From contig OU612075.1 of assembly GCA_914767715.1 (NCBI GenBank), positions 11,158,001 through 11,222,000 on the forward strand: a stretch of DNA of 64,000 bases, written 5' to 3'. Source of the stretch: Membranipora membranacea. Taxonomy: Eukaryota > Bryozoa > Gymnolaemata > Cheilostomatida > Membraniporidae. Made by a program: the position numbers and the translations under genes. The first letter of the stretch is position 1. Every line of letters begins with the position of its first letter. Positions 1-11,460 of the stretch are shown here, one piece after another. The notes below the pieces were generated by a model. It did not search any database. It worked only from the letters and a program-made list of their open reading frames with translations, and was not told the DNA's origin.

Positions 1-130
1 GTCTGTGCGTACAGACTATACCAGTGATGTAATATGGTCTGTGCGTACAGACTATACCAGAGATGTAATATGGTCTGTGCGTACAGACTATACCAGTGAT
101 GTAATATGTTCTGTGCGTACAGACTATACC
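1..130. repeat. 36-bp minisatellite, 3.6 copies
   Basis: Units start at 1, 37, 73 and (partial) 109. Each unit begins GTCTGTGCGTACAGAC, an imperfect palindrome (arms GTCTGT/ACAGAC), followed by a 20-bp spacer. The array may continue left of the window. It lies in intron 6 of sulfotransferase gene A, starting about 10 bp past the exon 6 donor. Gene B has only a single decayed unit at the matching place (about 24000-24040), so the array expanded after the A/B duplication. Confidence 0.9.
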
Positions 131-140
131 TAGACTCTAC

Positions 141-3100
141 CTGTCCGTAGGGTGACGAATCTGGATATGGAACTTTGTCTTTGCTGTGGCCATAAAGCCC
201 AGAAATTGTGTTGCTGGTGCGACTGTCATATGGGTACTGTTCTGTCCTACGAGGGCTCTAGTCAATAGTGTACCTGTAATTAAATGGAACACGTGCTTGC
301 TCTGTGGATGCTTGACCATCAACGACCATTGTAAATGAGGATGAGCTATAATTGGCAGGCAATTTGATTATATTCCTTAAACGTTCGTTCAAATTGTCTG
401 GGGACCATGGTGAACAGTGAGGGGCAGCCATTCCCGTGTCGCAGCTCACTAATTCTTCTTGGAAGTTCACGGAATGTCTAGCAGCTGTTCAGTATATTTT
501 TTGTTTGTTTTATAGTAAGCCTCTTATGCCAATCATTTTAGCAGAATGATTGAAAAAAGGTTGGTACTCTGACATGGAACAAGACCCGCAGACTCAGGGA
601 ATTGCAATTGAAGATTTGTACCCTCATTTCGAGGGGAGGGGGGATTTACCTAAGGGGTATTACAAACTGATGTATAAAACCTCTGATCTGTAAGGGGAGC
701 ACAATTATAAAATCATTGTTTAACTTTTTTTGTCATTGTTTTGAATTTCATTGTGTGAGTGTGTTCTGTTAAACAGTATTCCACAATGCACTAATGCACA
801 ATGCACTGTTAAACTACATCTACTAGTTTGAACTGAGCCGACTTAGAATCTCAGAGAAAAATTGCATTGTGGGAATGCCACATTAGATTCACAGTTATAC
901 TCTATATAAAGATTTTCTCACCTGGCCCATCGTGGTAGATAAGATCAGTTGTTTGTAACTGTGTAGAGTCTGGGAAGAGTTCAGCAAAATATTCCATAGG
1001 ACACTTTTTAGAATGAGGATAATAGTCCTGAAAGCAAAGGAAAGATCACTTATTGAAATATTTAAAAGATAGGAACTTGCTTATATCTAAGTCAGCTATT
1101 ATATAATTGGTGTGAAATTATATGTAATGAGTATGTATGTAGATGGCCAAACAAGATAGATGCCGTAACAAAGAGAGATTGCTGTGTCATATATTCCCTT
1201 CATCCAGCATTACTCAAACACTGCACAGGCAGATCCCTCCACTAATCAATCGTCTTTGTGCATACTGAAGACAGTTCGAAAAAGCACCACACCACAGGTA
1301 CATAACTAGATAGTTGAGGGGAACCACTATCAATGATATGGCCCTACCACTTTCTCAGCAGGTAAATTTTGAAAAAATATCCTTAAACTGCCAAAGTATT
1401 GTGGATACACGTTGACTCAATTTATGTTTATCAATAACAGGTGCTCAGAGTGTTCTTGTTTTGGGAATTCAAGTTAACTCCAGAGCTGTGCTCAAGTACT
1501 TTTTTTCAGTTCAAGTAGAGTAAGCGAGTACTCAAAACAAAATCGAGTACAAGTACAAGTATACACATGTTTCTGCCTTCTGAGTACAAGTAGAGTATCA
1601 CAACTTGATTCCGAGTACAAGTAGAGTATCACAACTTGATTCCGAGTTCAAGTAGAGTTATCTCTCAAATTTCAAGTTCAAGTAGAGTTTTCCTTCTGAA
1701 TTTCAAGTACAAGTATAGAGTACATTAATCAAATATCAAGTACTTTTTATTAAATTAAAGTAAAACGAACAAACAAGTAAAACAGCCAAATTAACCAGTA
1801 CAGGTAGGCCTATATATATAATATGATAATGATTAGGGTATGATAATAATATGATAAAATAATATGGTAATATAATAGTATAATGTCCAACTATCCCCGG
1901 GTTCTAGTTTTCTTTATTTACACTAGGCCCTGCAGCCTGTTGCATTTGCAGAAAATGAGGTTCTCCAGAACGGCATCGCTCATTGAGGTGCGATGTGGCC
2001 TCATCAAGTTGCCACCGTGAGAGAATATCCTCTCGACGGCAGCAGAACATGCAACACTTTTTGGCCAAGAGGGTACAGCTTGAAGAGTATTTCCCGCTTT
2101 TCGTGCCAGAACACCAACGAATCGCGTGCTGCCATGGGTGTTGATCTGGCGAGCTCCAGATACATAGTAAACTGGCCGCAGAAATATTATGTGTCAACAG
2201 GGAGTTGACAACTCCCTGGTGCAAGTAAGAGTAGAGTATATTTGATGTAGAGTAAAGTAGAGTAAGTATATTTGATGTTGAGTAAAGTAGAGTAGAGTAT
2301 TTAAGTTTGCAAGTAGATTCCGAGTACTTTCTTCCAAGGGAGTACAAGTAGAGTATATTTATGGCCCCTTCGAGTAGAGTAGAGAGTAGTTGAAATCGGT
2401 ACTCGAGTAGTACTTGTACTCGAGTAGTACTTGTACTCGAATTTGTACTCGAGTAGCACAGCTCTGGTTAACTCACAAAATGAAATTTTTGAGATTAAAT
2501 GTGAGTTTAAAAGAAAAAAAATTCATTTGTCACTAAATTGGAAACAATGTTTCATTTTGCCAGACCGGATCATCATTTTTGCCTGCAAATAGAGGCTTCT
2601 GTGTTCTGTAGTTTTATATTTAATAACAAGATAACTACTACTACAAGTTACCATACAAATGGTTATTTCCGCTGTTCCTTTTCTGTGAGTCAATCAAACA
2701 TAGAGCGCAAGACAATATGGTTGGAAACGCATGAAGACACACTGTAAGCAGTCATCTTTCTGAATTGATCACAATTTTACTACCCATTTATATGTTTTGG
2801 GCACTTGGAGAATCAATCATGATAATGATGATATTGCGGGTGGATATGATAATACTAATTGTATTGAATAGGCCTTCACAATGCTAGATTTTATAAAATG
2901 ATTATATATACATTATATAATTGGCGTGACATTGTATGCAGTGAGTTTGTATGTACATGGCCAAGCATTATAGATGTTGTAATATAGAGAGATTGGTACC
3001 TTCAACCAGCTCACTACCTTCAACGTCATGTCACGCCAATTATATAATAGATAATTTGTATCATTATGTAATATCTACCATTGTGAAGGCTTATGCTATA

Positions 3101-6100
3101 CAATACAATAGTGAATGTGATTTATTTAGTAGGCGGGTTAATTTTACAATGATGGGTTGCCAATGGATAATGATAAATGGATCAAAAGGGAACAATTTTA
3201 TTTATTTTCATTATTGTTTAACAATTTAGGGGCAAGAAACATTACTAAAGTGGGAGTTAGCAAGTTCATTTATAGATGGCATATTGAGAGCAATTAATGA
3301 TTCTTTGTAAATGAACCCTAGATGGATGATTGGAGATGGTTTCTGGATTGATTTGAGTCTTTGATTACATTTTTCTGATACCAGAGTACATGCGGCTGCT
3401 CTTGAGAGCTACTTACATTGCTGTTATCATTTACAAAGAATAACTGTAATATTCATACCTTAGAAGAACTGGGGGCATTTAGGACACCAGCCATTATTTT
3501 TCTCGCAACAAAACAGAGCAATCAAGCAACTTCTGATTTTTATGTTTATGCACTTTTCAATAGAAGTCTGTTCAAATATCCGATTGTATTGCACTGAATG
3601 AGGGTTTGCGTAAGTTGACACAACAAATAGGCTTTTGACAGCCTAACGTCACACCCAAAGGTTGCTGCAGCCTGTATTTGAGAAGTTGCAAAACTCAAGA
3701 GTAGAAGGTGGCTCAGTTGGTTAGAGCGCCATTCCTTTAACATGTAAATAATGAGGGTCGTGGGTCCGAATCCCACTGCAGTCCATTGACTACTGGGGTT
3801 TGGTTGGCCCCCTGGTGTGCTCCGACCTGCCTGCAAACAGAGAGAAACCTGGCGCAGATATAGCAGCCTAGCCACTAAGGCACTAATATTTTGCCGCTCA
3901 TGCTTCGGGATGTTGCATGTGATGTTTTTATTATCAAGAAACTACCTTAACACAAACTTACCCCTGCTTTTATCCAGCCATGGACTCCCTGTTTATTCAG
4001 AACAATATTTTTTCTTGTTTTGAACCACTGCGATATATCCTGAGTACCACATTTCCGCACTCCCAGTAGATAAAAATCCTCAAAGCATTTGAGCGCAGCT
4101 CTGTAAAGGAAATGAAAAAAAATTTAATTTATATATACTTTTATTGGCAATCAAAGTCATCTCATTCGAAATGTTTCGCACTCAGTGCCAGAAAAAAATA
4201 TTTCTAAAACAAAAATAGAGAAACAGAAAGGAAATAATATCATCAATGATGTTGGTCAAGTCGATAATATATGTCATATAACATGATCATATATGTCATA
4301 AACTTAGTCAAATTTATTCAATTTTAGTTATTTTTACCCAGTTTTAGTTTATTTTTGCCAACTTTAGTAGATTTGAGTTAATTTGAGTCAATTGATAATT
4401 GATAATCGACTGCCAAGATCCTTTTCCGCTAGCTAGTTAAGATGGATTTTAGTTATGTAATCAGTTGGAGAAAATGCAAGCTCATGAATTTCCCTGTTTG
4501 TGGCATGTGCAGGGAAGGCAAACTTTCTCTTCCACAAGTCCCGTATCCATCTTAGGTAACTGAATAGTAGCCGGTATGCTTCCGCTGACCACAATATAGA
4601 AATATCAGCATATGATGATTCAGCTCAGGGGTAGGTTCCTATTGCGTCTTATCAATTTGTGTAAATGTTTAGGTTCAAGCGATAGTGTAGTGTCAACCAT
4701 TACAAATGTGACTTACTTTCCGGCTGCGATATCTGCTGCTGTTGGCGGTTCGCTGCATGTTTCATCTTTTCTACACTGCCCCCAGCAGTGTGACGTGTAT
4801 TCCGGTAAGTATTTTGGCTTTGCACAGTGAGAAAGATCGCGGTATAATACTTTTATTGGCTGACGTGTCGACTTGTAGGAAACTGTGTTAATAGAGTTTG
4901 TCTGCTCTGACTGCTAAAATATAAAAAGGATACTGCTGATGAGAAACCCATTTTATTACGATATTTATTTATTCTCTGAAGTTTTCTCAAAGTCTATAAT
5001 TGAAATAAATTAAAAATTACTTCCTGGCCTCGCACACATTAACATATTAGTCCAATTAACATATTAGTCCAATCAACATATTTAGTCTAATAATCGAATC
5101 ATGTATATTATGTATTCCAATTACAAACTAATTATAACTTGAATCATGAAGAATACTTTTAAAACTGGTTTCAGTTGATCATCATCAGTATTAGTCTAAG
5201 TGCTCAGAAGGCTGCAATGCGACTACTTTGCATTGCAGCCGTTTGAGCACTTTGACAACACAAAGTAAAGAGTCAAACCGATATCACTGCATAATAGAGC
5301 AATACTATGCTGATCAACTGGAAGAACACACCTAGAAGTCAGAGCCCTAGTGAGTGAGACAGAATACTCGGTACTTACTTTCAGACTGAGCACTTCCTTC
5401 TCCAAACCTAACTTTGCTAAAGTCTCTTTGGCGAGCCGGCTTTGTAAATCTTCCTTAGCCTTAGATTCTTCTTGTAGTCTCATTTCTAACTTGAGCGTCT
5501 CCTCAACAGTATTGCCATTGTTGCTGTTGCTGCTTTGTTGCTGTAGAAGCCCCTTCGTCTCCTCGAATTGTATACGAACTGACTCAAACTGCTTTTCAAG
5601 ATATTGCGCTTCGATGCGTGAATCCTGGAAAAGTAATGTAGGCAAAATAACCATTATACAGGGAATTATAATTACCAAACACTTTTTTTACATTTTTTAA
5701 AACTTTGTTGGCATGTATTTCATTCGATAAGACTGCTTTTCAAAGTCAGCCAACAAGAAAAAAGGAAAAACACTCGATCAAGATGAGAAAAAGATCATCA
5801 GAAAAATAATGTTAGAAGGATTTATGCTTGATGCTTTATCTTAAATTGAACCCTAATATTGTAAAAAGGAGGTGCTATAATGTTATCACAAAAGATATTT
5901 GAAGTTGGATGTAGCTTTTTACATCTTAAATTTAAAATTCTGGAAAAAAGTTAGAGGCAAACTTTATCTGAAATGGATCAACTCTGGAGCAGTGAAAGTT
6001 TTACAATCTGCCTTGGGCTCTGACAAAAATCAGTGTTTGGTATTAGGGTTAGGAGTAGGAACTCAAACGTCTAGGAGTAAAACCCAAGTTTCTGAGTTGC

Positions 6101-6405
6101 ATTGCTATCTATCATCGATATTAAGCAAGGGAATTTATGAGCTTTGAAAATTTATACTTCCCCTCCTGTACAAAACCCAATTTAAAATTCAGAAACAATG
6201 ACAAACAATCAAATAAACAAGATCAATTTGATTGATAAAAATGACTCACCTGTTGTGGGGTGTAAGACCTAATCCTTTCTTCTTTATCCCCAACAAAATC
6301 AGATGTCCCACCTATGCCTTTACTTCTTTTAATTTCCATTACCAGTACCAAAGATATAAAAATAATCAATAGGACCGCCAGGCCCTTATTCCATTGAGCT
6401 CCCAT
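141..6405 (-). CDS. CHST15-like: Gene A: CHST15-like carbohydrate sulfotransferase, exons 1-6 (3' end outside window)
   Basis: Predicted Golgi type II membrane sulfotransferase using PAPS as donor, probably acting on glycosaminoglycan-type sugars (family inference). Minus-strand exons: 6405-6250 (ATG, signal anchor ALLIIF-like segment), 5624-5379 (82-aa coiled-coil stem), 4913-4717 (Cys-rich, HCWGQC), 4100-3962 (LGVRKCGTQD, 5'-phosphosulfate loop), 1027-922 (ends YHDGPG) and 273-141 (ends HPTDR, start of the 3'-phosphate motif). All junctions are GT/AG with phases 0,0,2,0,1,2, and exon lengths 156, 246, 197, 139, 106 and 133 match gene B exactly. An N-glycosylation sequon NST lies in exon 6. 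Exons 7-9 would lie left of position 1. No frame break is seen, so it is likely functional. It is an inverted paralogue of gene B, and intron similarities confirm the duplication included non-coding DNA. Confidence 0.9.
1481..2466. mobile_element. hAT element, decayed, with 8-bp target duplication
   Basis: The left end CAGAGCTGTGCT and right end AGCACAGCTCTG are inverted repeats, flanked on both sides by the exact 8-bp direct repeat GTTAACTC (1473-1480 and 2467-2474), diagnostic of hAT transposition. Both ends carry long arrays of degenerate GAGTACAAGTAGAGT units (about 1500-1740 and 2215-2455). The centre keeps a fragment of transposase. The element lies in intron 4 of gene A and is absent from intron 4 of gene B. 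Confidence 0.9.
1917..2210 (-). pseudogene. hAT transposase C-terminal (dimerisation) fragment
   Basis: The minus strand encodes AAVERIFSHGGNLMRPHR followed by SMSDAVLENLIFCKCNR and a stop at about 1917, matching the hATC dimerisation domain pattern (S-x-x-V-E-R-x-F-S-x-G-G...R-P-x-R...M-x-x-x-x-L-E). Upstream, the familiar W-H-E-K-R segment is in a different frame, so at least one frameshift is present. It is non-functional and sits in the middle of the hAT element at 1481-2466. Confidence 0.85.
2912..3049. mobile_element. Short MITE with TATATAATTGGCGTGAC ends
   Basis: The left end TATATAATTGGCGTGACA is repeated in inverted form at 3030-3048. The interior includes GTGAGTTTGTATGTACATGGCC. 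Related copies without both ends are at about 1097-1190 and 15430-15560. The superfamily is not determined. Confidence 0.75.
3300..3441. repeat. Foldback repeat
   Basis: The 15-base ATTCTTTGTAAATGA at 3300-3314 recurs as its exact reverse complement at 3427-3441, giving a 142-bp foldback unit. It is probably a small MITE; no target duplication was identified. Confidence 0.6.
3705..3928 (+). mobile_element. tRNA-derived SINE
   Basis: The head GGTGGCTCAGTTGGTTAGAG matches a Pol III A box and GGGTCCGAATCCCACTG a B box. The body (TTGGCCCCCTGGTGTGCTCC, CCTGGCGCAGATAT, GGGATGTTGCATGTGAT) is shared with fragments at about 7490, 22000, 25190, 41493, 44545 and 48884. It lies in intron 4 of gene A, antisense to the gene. 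The same intron of gene B keeps its tail, so the insertion predates the A/B duplication. Confidence 0.85.
4310..4400. repeat. Degenerate short tandem repeat in gene A intron 3
   Basis: Loose repetition of a 12-14 bp unit of the form TTTTAGTTNATTTTNNCCA. The matching intron of gene B carries the reverse-complement counterpart (about 21360-21500, AAATTGACTAAAATTGAGT), so the array predates the inverted duplication. Confidence 0.6.
5194..5256. repeat. Hairpin repeat (GTCTAAGTGC family), gene A intron 2
   Basis: Arms AGTGCTCA..GGCTGCAATGC and GCATTGCAGCC..TGAGCACT form a 63-nt stem-loop just downstream of the gene A exon 2 donor. The gene B counterpart is at about 18545-18594, and a longer version is at 59322-59440. 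Confidence 0.75.
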
Positions 6406-6469
6406 TTTGTGTCTAAAACTGTGGGACTATCTGAGCTCTTGACTCAGTAGTACTGCGTACAGTCGCGGT

Positions 6470-6490
6470 GTATTATATAACTATTGGCTG
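6470..6490 (-). promoter_or_regulatory. Putative gene A core promoter (CCAAT plus TATA-like)
   Basis: Read on the minus strand, CAGCCAATAG is followed by TTATATAATA, 65-85 nt upstream of the gene A ATG. Gene B has the same pair in the same order (CAGCCAATAG, TTATAATAC) at 16960-16978, about 75-90 nt before its ATG. Conservation between paralogues supports a promoter; no transcription start is demonstrated. Confidence 0.5.
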
Positions 6491-7141
6491 TCCTTAATAA
6501 TATATAAGTTGTTGATGGTTTATGTTATTAGCTTTGATATAAGTCTCTCAAGATATTGTGGCAGTCTACTGATGTCGGTGATACTAGTTTGATTTCAACA
6601 AAATATATATAAGTTATATTGGATCATTATGTAGTTGAATCATAATGCTATTTGTGATTTTATCACGAATAGCATAATGACTAAGAACACAAATTCAGCT
6701 TTTTCTGGCATTTCATGATTATAGTAAACAAATAATATTGTTACCTATAATTATGGATATATAATTCATGCATTATATATCAATGCCTCTCATCATGGTG
6801 AACATGATTACAGCATTTATAGCTATTATGATTACAGCGATTAAGGCGCCCCTAGTATGCATCTGCACGCTTTTCGGGCTCTCTAAGTTTTACCAATTTT
6901 ACCAAGTTCATGTATCATCTGATATAAAAAGAATTGAGCATTGCAGTTCACTCGCTACTATATAATTTGTCTTTACGGGCTCATAATGAATCTGTTGTCA
7001 AACACAGGACCAAGCGTGGTAATCGTGCGGGAATTGCTCTAAGTACACCAAATTACATCATTGATATGAATTTATGGATTAGTGCTAAAATACGTGGTAT
7101 GGTTATTTGAGGATAAATTACATCAGTAGGCCTATATAACT
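6491..7141. other. Intergenic, no gene seen
   Basis: AT-rich spacer upstream of gene A. It contains GATTACAGC-type short repeats (about 6800-6840) and no supportable coding or RNA gene. Confidence 0.6.
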
Positions 7142-7520
7142 TTGTGTAATGGTACCCGGCCATAATGCCATGATCAAAATGCCATTAGGACAAAATGCCA
7201 GCGACATAACGCCATTGCCATAATGTCATGGCCATAATACCATCGGTGATAACACCACTGCACATTATACCAATGTCAAAATACCAGTTGTACAAAACGC
7301 CAGTTGTGTCAAAATACCAGTGGATAAAAAACCGGATTGGACATAATACCATTTGGGACAACATACCATATCCCAAAATACCATTGCCATAATGCCAATA
7401 TATGTTACCAAAGGAGATCAAGCCACGCTGTATATTTTCTTGTTAGTTATATTACAGCTGCGAATTGCTCAGTCAGAGTAGGAGGTGCTTCAGTTGGCTA
7501 GAGCCATCTCATTGACCGTT
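7142..7520. repeat. Left arm of 0.37-kb inverted repeat
   Basis: Reverse complement of 10130-10510. The arm is built of imperfectly repeated CCATAATGCCA / TCAAAATACCA words and ends in a SINE head (GGAGGTGCTTCAGTTGGCTA). The two arms enclose about 2.6 kb with an hAT element and LINE debris, between the divergent genes A and B. Confidence 0.85.
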
Positions 7521-7650
7521 CAAGCCTCAAAGTTTCTACGTTTGAATTTTGATGATCTCTGGGGTTCGTTGGGCCCATGTGTACTGAAGGCTAGTGTGTG
7601 TTGCAGAAACTGCAGCCAAATATTGTGCCGCAAACTCTGTGGGATATGGC
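7490..7650 (+). mobile_element. Degenerate tRNA-headed SINE
   Basis: The head GGTGCTTCAGTTGGCTAGAG resembles the A-box part of the SINE at 3705-3928. The body GTTCGTTGGGCCCATGTGT..TGTGCCGCAAACTCTG matches the family loosely. The second copy of the head is in the inverted arm near 10140-10180. Confidence 0.65.
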
Positions 7651-7730
7651 AAATTAATTGACTCCCTAAAATTGACCAACTTTATGTCTTGGCTAGAAGG
7701 GTTTTGACCGGTCTTGACTGCAGGGGCGTA

Positions 7731-8121
7731 TATTCTAAAAAATTTCACTCACTGACTTTTTAGAGATGAGCATAATGATCGGGCACAGCCTGATCCACAC
7801 GCCGTAGGCGTGGCGGGGAGGGTGTGGGAGGGGCGCTTAAGCGCCCTCCCACCACGGAATTTTTTGCATATCGGTAGCAAAATAGTGCAAGCAGAGAGGT
7901 ATTTCAATAGCTCACTGAGCTGTTGGGTACTTTCAGAAAACAACTCAATAGCAGTAGAAGATTACGGTAAAAATGCTCCATTTGCACCCATTTGAAAAAA
8001 AACTGTCCGAGATGGGATTCGAACTCACAAAAATCTAATAACCGGGTTTATTAGGCGGACGCACTACACACTGAGCTATTCAGCCGCTCACGTAGGCGGT
8101 GAGTGCTAATATACGCCACTG
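7731..8121. mobile_element. Non-autonomous hAT element carrying a tRNA-like module, copy 1
   Basis: Ends CAGGGGCGTATATT and AATATACGCCACTG are inverted repeats, flanked by exact 8-bp CTTGACTG duplications (7723-7730, 8122-8129). On its minus strand, 8100-8005, it contains a tRNA-like stretch with TAGCTCAGTGTGTAG (A box) and AGTTCGAATCCCATC (B box). A GC-rich hairpin near 7797-7850 (GGCGTGGCGGGGAGGG..) is also present. Copy 2 is at 18778-19191. Confidence 0.9.
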
Positions 8122-8129
8122 CTTGACTG

Positions 8130-9369
8130 ATGCTATTAATGGCGTCATGAAGGCTAGCATGATCGAACATAGTCTAGGAAAATTCTGTTCATGAGTTCAT
8201 GAGTATAAAATTATAATCTTTTTCAGCACTAAGACACCATACTGACTCTCGTGATCTGACTGGGCATGTAGATCACTGATAAACTAGGTTATCATTACCA
8301 CAAAGCAGGTGTTGTAAGGCTAAGTATAAATCATGCGTGACTTTAAATTGCGCATGTGCAAGAACAATGAGTTTAGTCTAGGTTCTGAGAAAAAATTTGG
8401 TCAGGGAGAATGGGATAGCCCCTGCATGAACTGCCAATCAAAATCAGCTAATAGTGACAAGAGAGAATAACTATCAATATCAATTCCGCACGCATCGAAG
8501 AGCATACCACCAGAGCAGGTAGCCAATCAGATGGCTTCGGAATTCCGAGGCTCAATTTTGCAGAGATCAGCTCATGCCCAGAGCTGAGCATGCGCAGAAT
8601 GCTAAGACACTGAAAAAGTGACATCTGTCGCAAGGCCATTTCTAGAACAGTCATAATGATTATCATTGTATTGGATAAATTCTTGTTTATAGCTTTCAAC
8701 ATGATACCGACACATTTGGCAACATACAATGCCTAGTTTTTCTTTTTAATCGCAACAAGTATAAACTTTTCTGATATGTTTTCCACTTAGTGCCCACCGT
8801 ACCTGCTATACACCACTTGACCAAGGACGCCCCACCAGCCCGACTATGAGATTGCATCCTGGCCCTGCCTAAACTCTTAAAAGGTACTTGTTGAACAAAG
8901 CTATACATGCCATTGCTTAACAAGGACCCCTCTCCTCGCTTGTTATCGGTTTTAAGAAATTTAAATTTGTTTGATCAAGCGTTGTATTCATGGTTTAATA
9001 TCATGTTTAAAATAATTTGAATTGAGCATGACCTTAATTAAAGTTTAAAAATTCTGTATTCAAAACGCATTTGTAATGGCATGATTTTAAGTTTTTCAAA
9101 ATTATTAGAAATGTGACTCCTGGTCCATGTCCCTTGATGAGACGCAGCGCATTTTTTTATAGAGTCGTAGCTGGCTATCGCTTGCGTGGCCCCAGAACTC
9201 TAATTTGTAGATCAAATCCGTATGTAAAAGCTATAAATAATGTCAACCATTAGATCTTGCTCAACAGCTGGACCGAGTGCTTGTATCCTCATCAGGGTTG
9301 AATTTAATTTTTTTTTCATGGAAAGTTATATTGGAGTTTCAAACCACAAATTTTTTTGTTCCTTTTTCT
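8130..9369. other. Intergenic, no gene seen
   Basis: Only short chance reading frames. Nothing resembling a domain, an RNA gene or a clear repeat is visible. Confidence 0.5.
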
Positions 9370-10000
9370 TCTAAAATAGAGTTCCCGAATATGAGCTTTT
9401 AATCTTCTGTGTTAAAAATTTTGTTTGGTGCTTCAAAAAGATTTTCTCATAGTTTATCACAAGACGGTTGGTGATACACCATTCATTTATCAGAGGTAAA
9501 TTTCTCTTTGTAATTTCAGGCTTAGTGCTAAAAATATTAGTATCGTCAGCGAATGGTATTAAATTTAGATCGAGGATGCATTTAAAAGGTTAATATTTTT
9601 ATAATATTAAAAATAGTACTGGCCCGAGAACCGAACCCTGGGTAGCACCGATCTTGACAGACAGTAAACCTGACTTAATTCATTTACCAAGACAAACTGT
9701 TTTCTATTTTAAAGATATATTTCTAACAGTTGATATGAGGGGAATAAAATCTGAAATATTTCTGTTTACTTATAATAATGCCGTGATATATTGTATATTT
9801 ATTGTATTGAAAGATCTAAAAACCAACCCTGGGTGATTTTTCTATCATTAAAATGCTCGAAAAGTTGTTCCATTATAATATTGATTGTGTCAGTTGTACT
9901 GGGCTTCCATCTAATGCCAAATCTCTAATTTGTGAGTAATTCTTTGAACTCCGAATACTCTCTCATTTGCATAGAGAGGAGTTTTTTGAAACCTTCGATG
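9370..10000 (-). pseudogene. LINE reverse-transcriptase relic
   Basis: On the minus strand, in shifting frames, the RT signatures appear in order: KITQGWFLDLS (about 9840-9810), GATQGSVLGPV (about 9650-9610), FADDTNIFSTKPE (about 9555-9515) and INEWCITNRLVINYEK. The order and wording match the CR1/Jockey-like LINE at 54193-55687 (KITQGIFLDFS, GVPQGSVLGPL, FADDTNIFSTEP, IENWCLANKLKINYDK). Stops and frameshifts make it inactive. It lies between the arms of the inverted repeat. Confidence 0.8.
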
Positions 10001-10129
10001 TCGAGTTTAAAATTGAAATGGGTCTGTAATCAATTTCTATGGATATCTATTTAAGAAAAACAATTTTGCCTAGTAACACCACAGTTTGACAAAACGGCTC
10101 TGCAAATTGGCTTTCATACCTTTAAGTAG

Positions 10130-10510
10130 AAAAAAAAAGTTTTAACCAACTGAACCACCTCCTGCTCTGACTGAGCAAATCGCAGCTGTAGTATAACTAA
10201 CAATGAAAATCAGACGTGGCTTGATCTCCTTTGGTAACATATATTGGCATTATGGCGATGGTATTTTGCGATATGGTATGTTGTCCCAAATGGTATTATG
10301 CCCAAACCGGCATTATATCCACAGGTATTTTGACACAACTGGCGTTTTGTACAACTGGTATTTTGGCATTGGTATAATGTGCAGTGGTGTTATCACCTAT
10401 GGCATTATGGCCATGGCATCATGGCAATGGCATTATGTCACTGGCATTTTGTCCCAATGACATTTTGACCATGGCATTTTGACATGGAATCGTCAGTAAT
10501 AGGATCTAGC
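10130..10510. repeat. Right arm of 0.37-kb inverted repeat
   Basis: Reverse complement of 7142-7520, with the SINE head at its inner left (about 10140-10180) and GGCATTATGGC / GGTATTTTG words to about 10490. The arms are diverged by scattered substitutions. Confidence 0.85.
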
Positions 10511-10889
10511 TAAAAATCTGGCATGCATCGACTGACGTCCCAGTAAAAACCTTCACAAACTCATGGAAGCCACTTGACAAATGGTTACAAGGAGTTGGTT
10601 GTGTAGCATTACTGAACTTTCGGATCATTTAAAAAGAAAAATTGTTGCCAGCAGATAGCCTGATAGGAGGGGGCGAGGGCATTTGTGTGCTCTCATCGCT
10701 AGCCTCAATGCCCAAGTTGTATCATCATACACGAGCAGGACAGTTTTAGCAGTGTGAATCTTAGTCCAGTTCAAATCCAATCGCCCACTCATCATAGGTT
10801 CTACCATCCGCAAGCTGTAGATCAGACCACCACAAAACTAACTCCCAAGCATCCAATCGCTAACTTTGACCTAACGGGGCTATTCCAAT

Positions 10890-11460
10890 GGACTCATTGT
10901 CGACAACGTGTGCACTCGGTTCGGCTTGAGTGATCTAGCCAACTTCCCAACCAGAAATCAAACAAAACTAGACCTAATGCTACAACCAACAGCAGTAGCA
11001 GCAGTGTACCAGGCAGCAGAGTACCACTAGATCTCCTCCGTCTTGGCGAGGTGAAACAACTCCTACATAAACTAAACACATCTAAGTCAACAGGCTGTGA
11101 GGACTTTCCTACTTGGGTTTCCAAGGAAGCTAAGGAAGATATGTGTCTACCGCTGCAGGATATTATTAACTCTATGCCAGTAACAACACAATACCCAGAC
11201 TGGAAGAGAGCCCAGATCACACCTCTCCCTAAAAACTCGTGTCCCACCATGCACACAGACTTTAGTTTGTTTGCTGTATCATTTAGGTAGAGTCTGTGAA
11301 CAGTTGATACACTCGGTAGCAATCAGTATGCTTCTAGATCTAATGTTGGGATATTAGAAACTCTTTTACAGCTTATTGATGATATAACATCAGGTTTGAT
11401 TTTCCTCACAACAATCATGTTCTGTCGATTTTTCTAAAACATTTGATTGACTTCAGCCAA
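10890..11460 (+). pseudogene. LINE endonuclease/RT relic
   Basis: Frames read LANFPTRNQTKLDLML (end of an apurinic-type endonuclease domain, about 10935-10985), then from 11051 KLNTSKSTGCEDFP..DWKRAQITPLPK (start of the RT domain), then VDFSKTFD near 11425-11450 in another frame. The order fits a LINE ORF2 with internal deletions. No complete frame survives. Confidence 0.75.

Noticed and set aside
1-130. CRISPR-like array of palindromic repeats
   Set aside because: The 36-bp units are contiguous without unique spacers, and the locus is a eukaryotic intron.
3705-3780. tRNA gene on the plus strand
   Set aside because: A and B boxes are present, but the sequence runs on into a repeated SINE body and has homologues elsewhere in the window.
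8005-8100. tRNA gene on the minus strand
   Set aside because: It is inside a transposon present in two copies, and the arms do not pair as a proper cloverleaf by eye.
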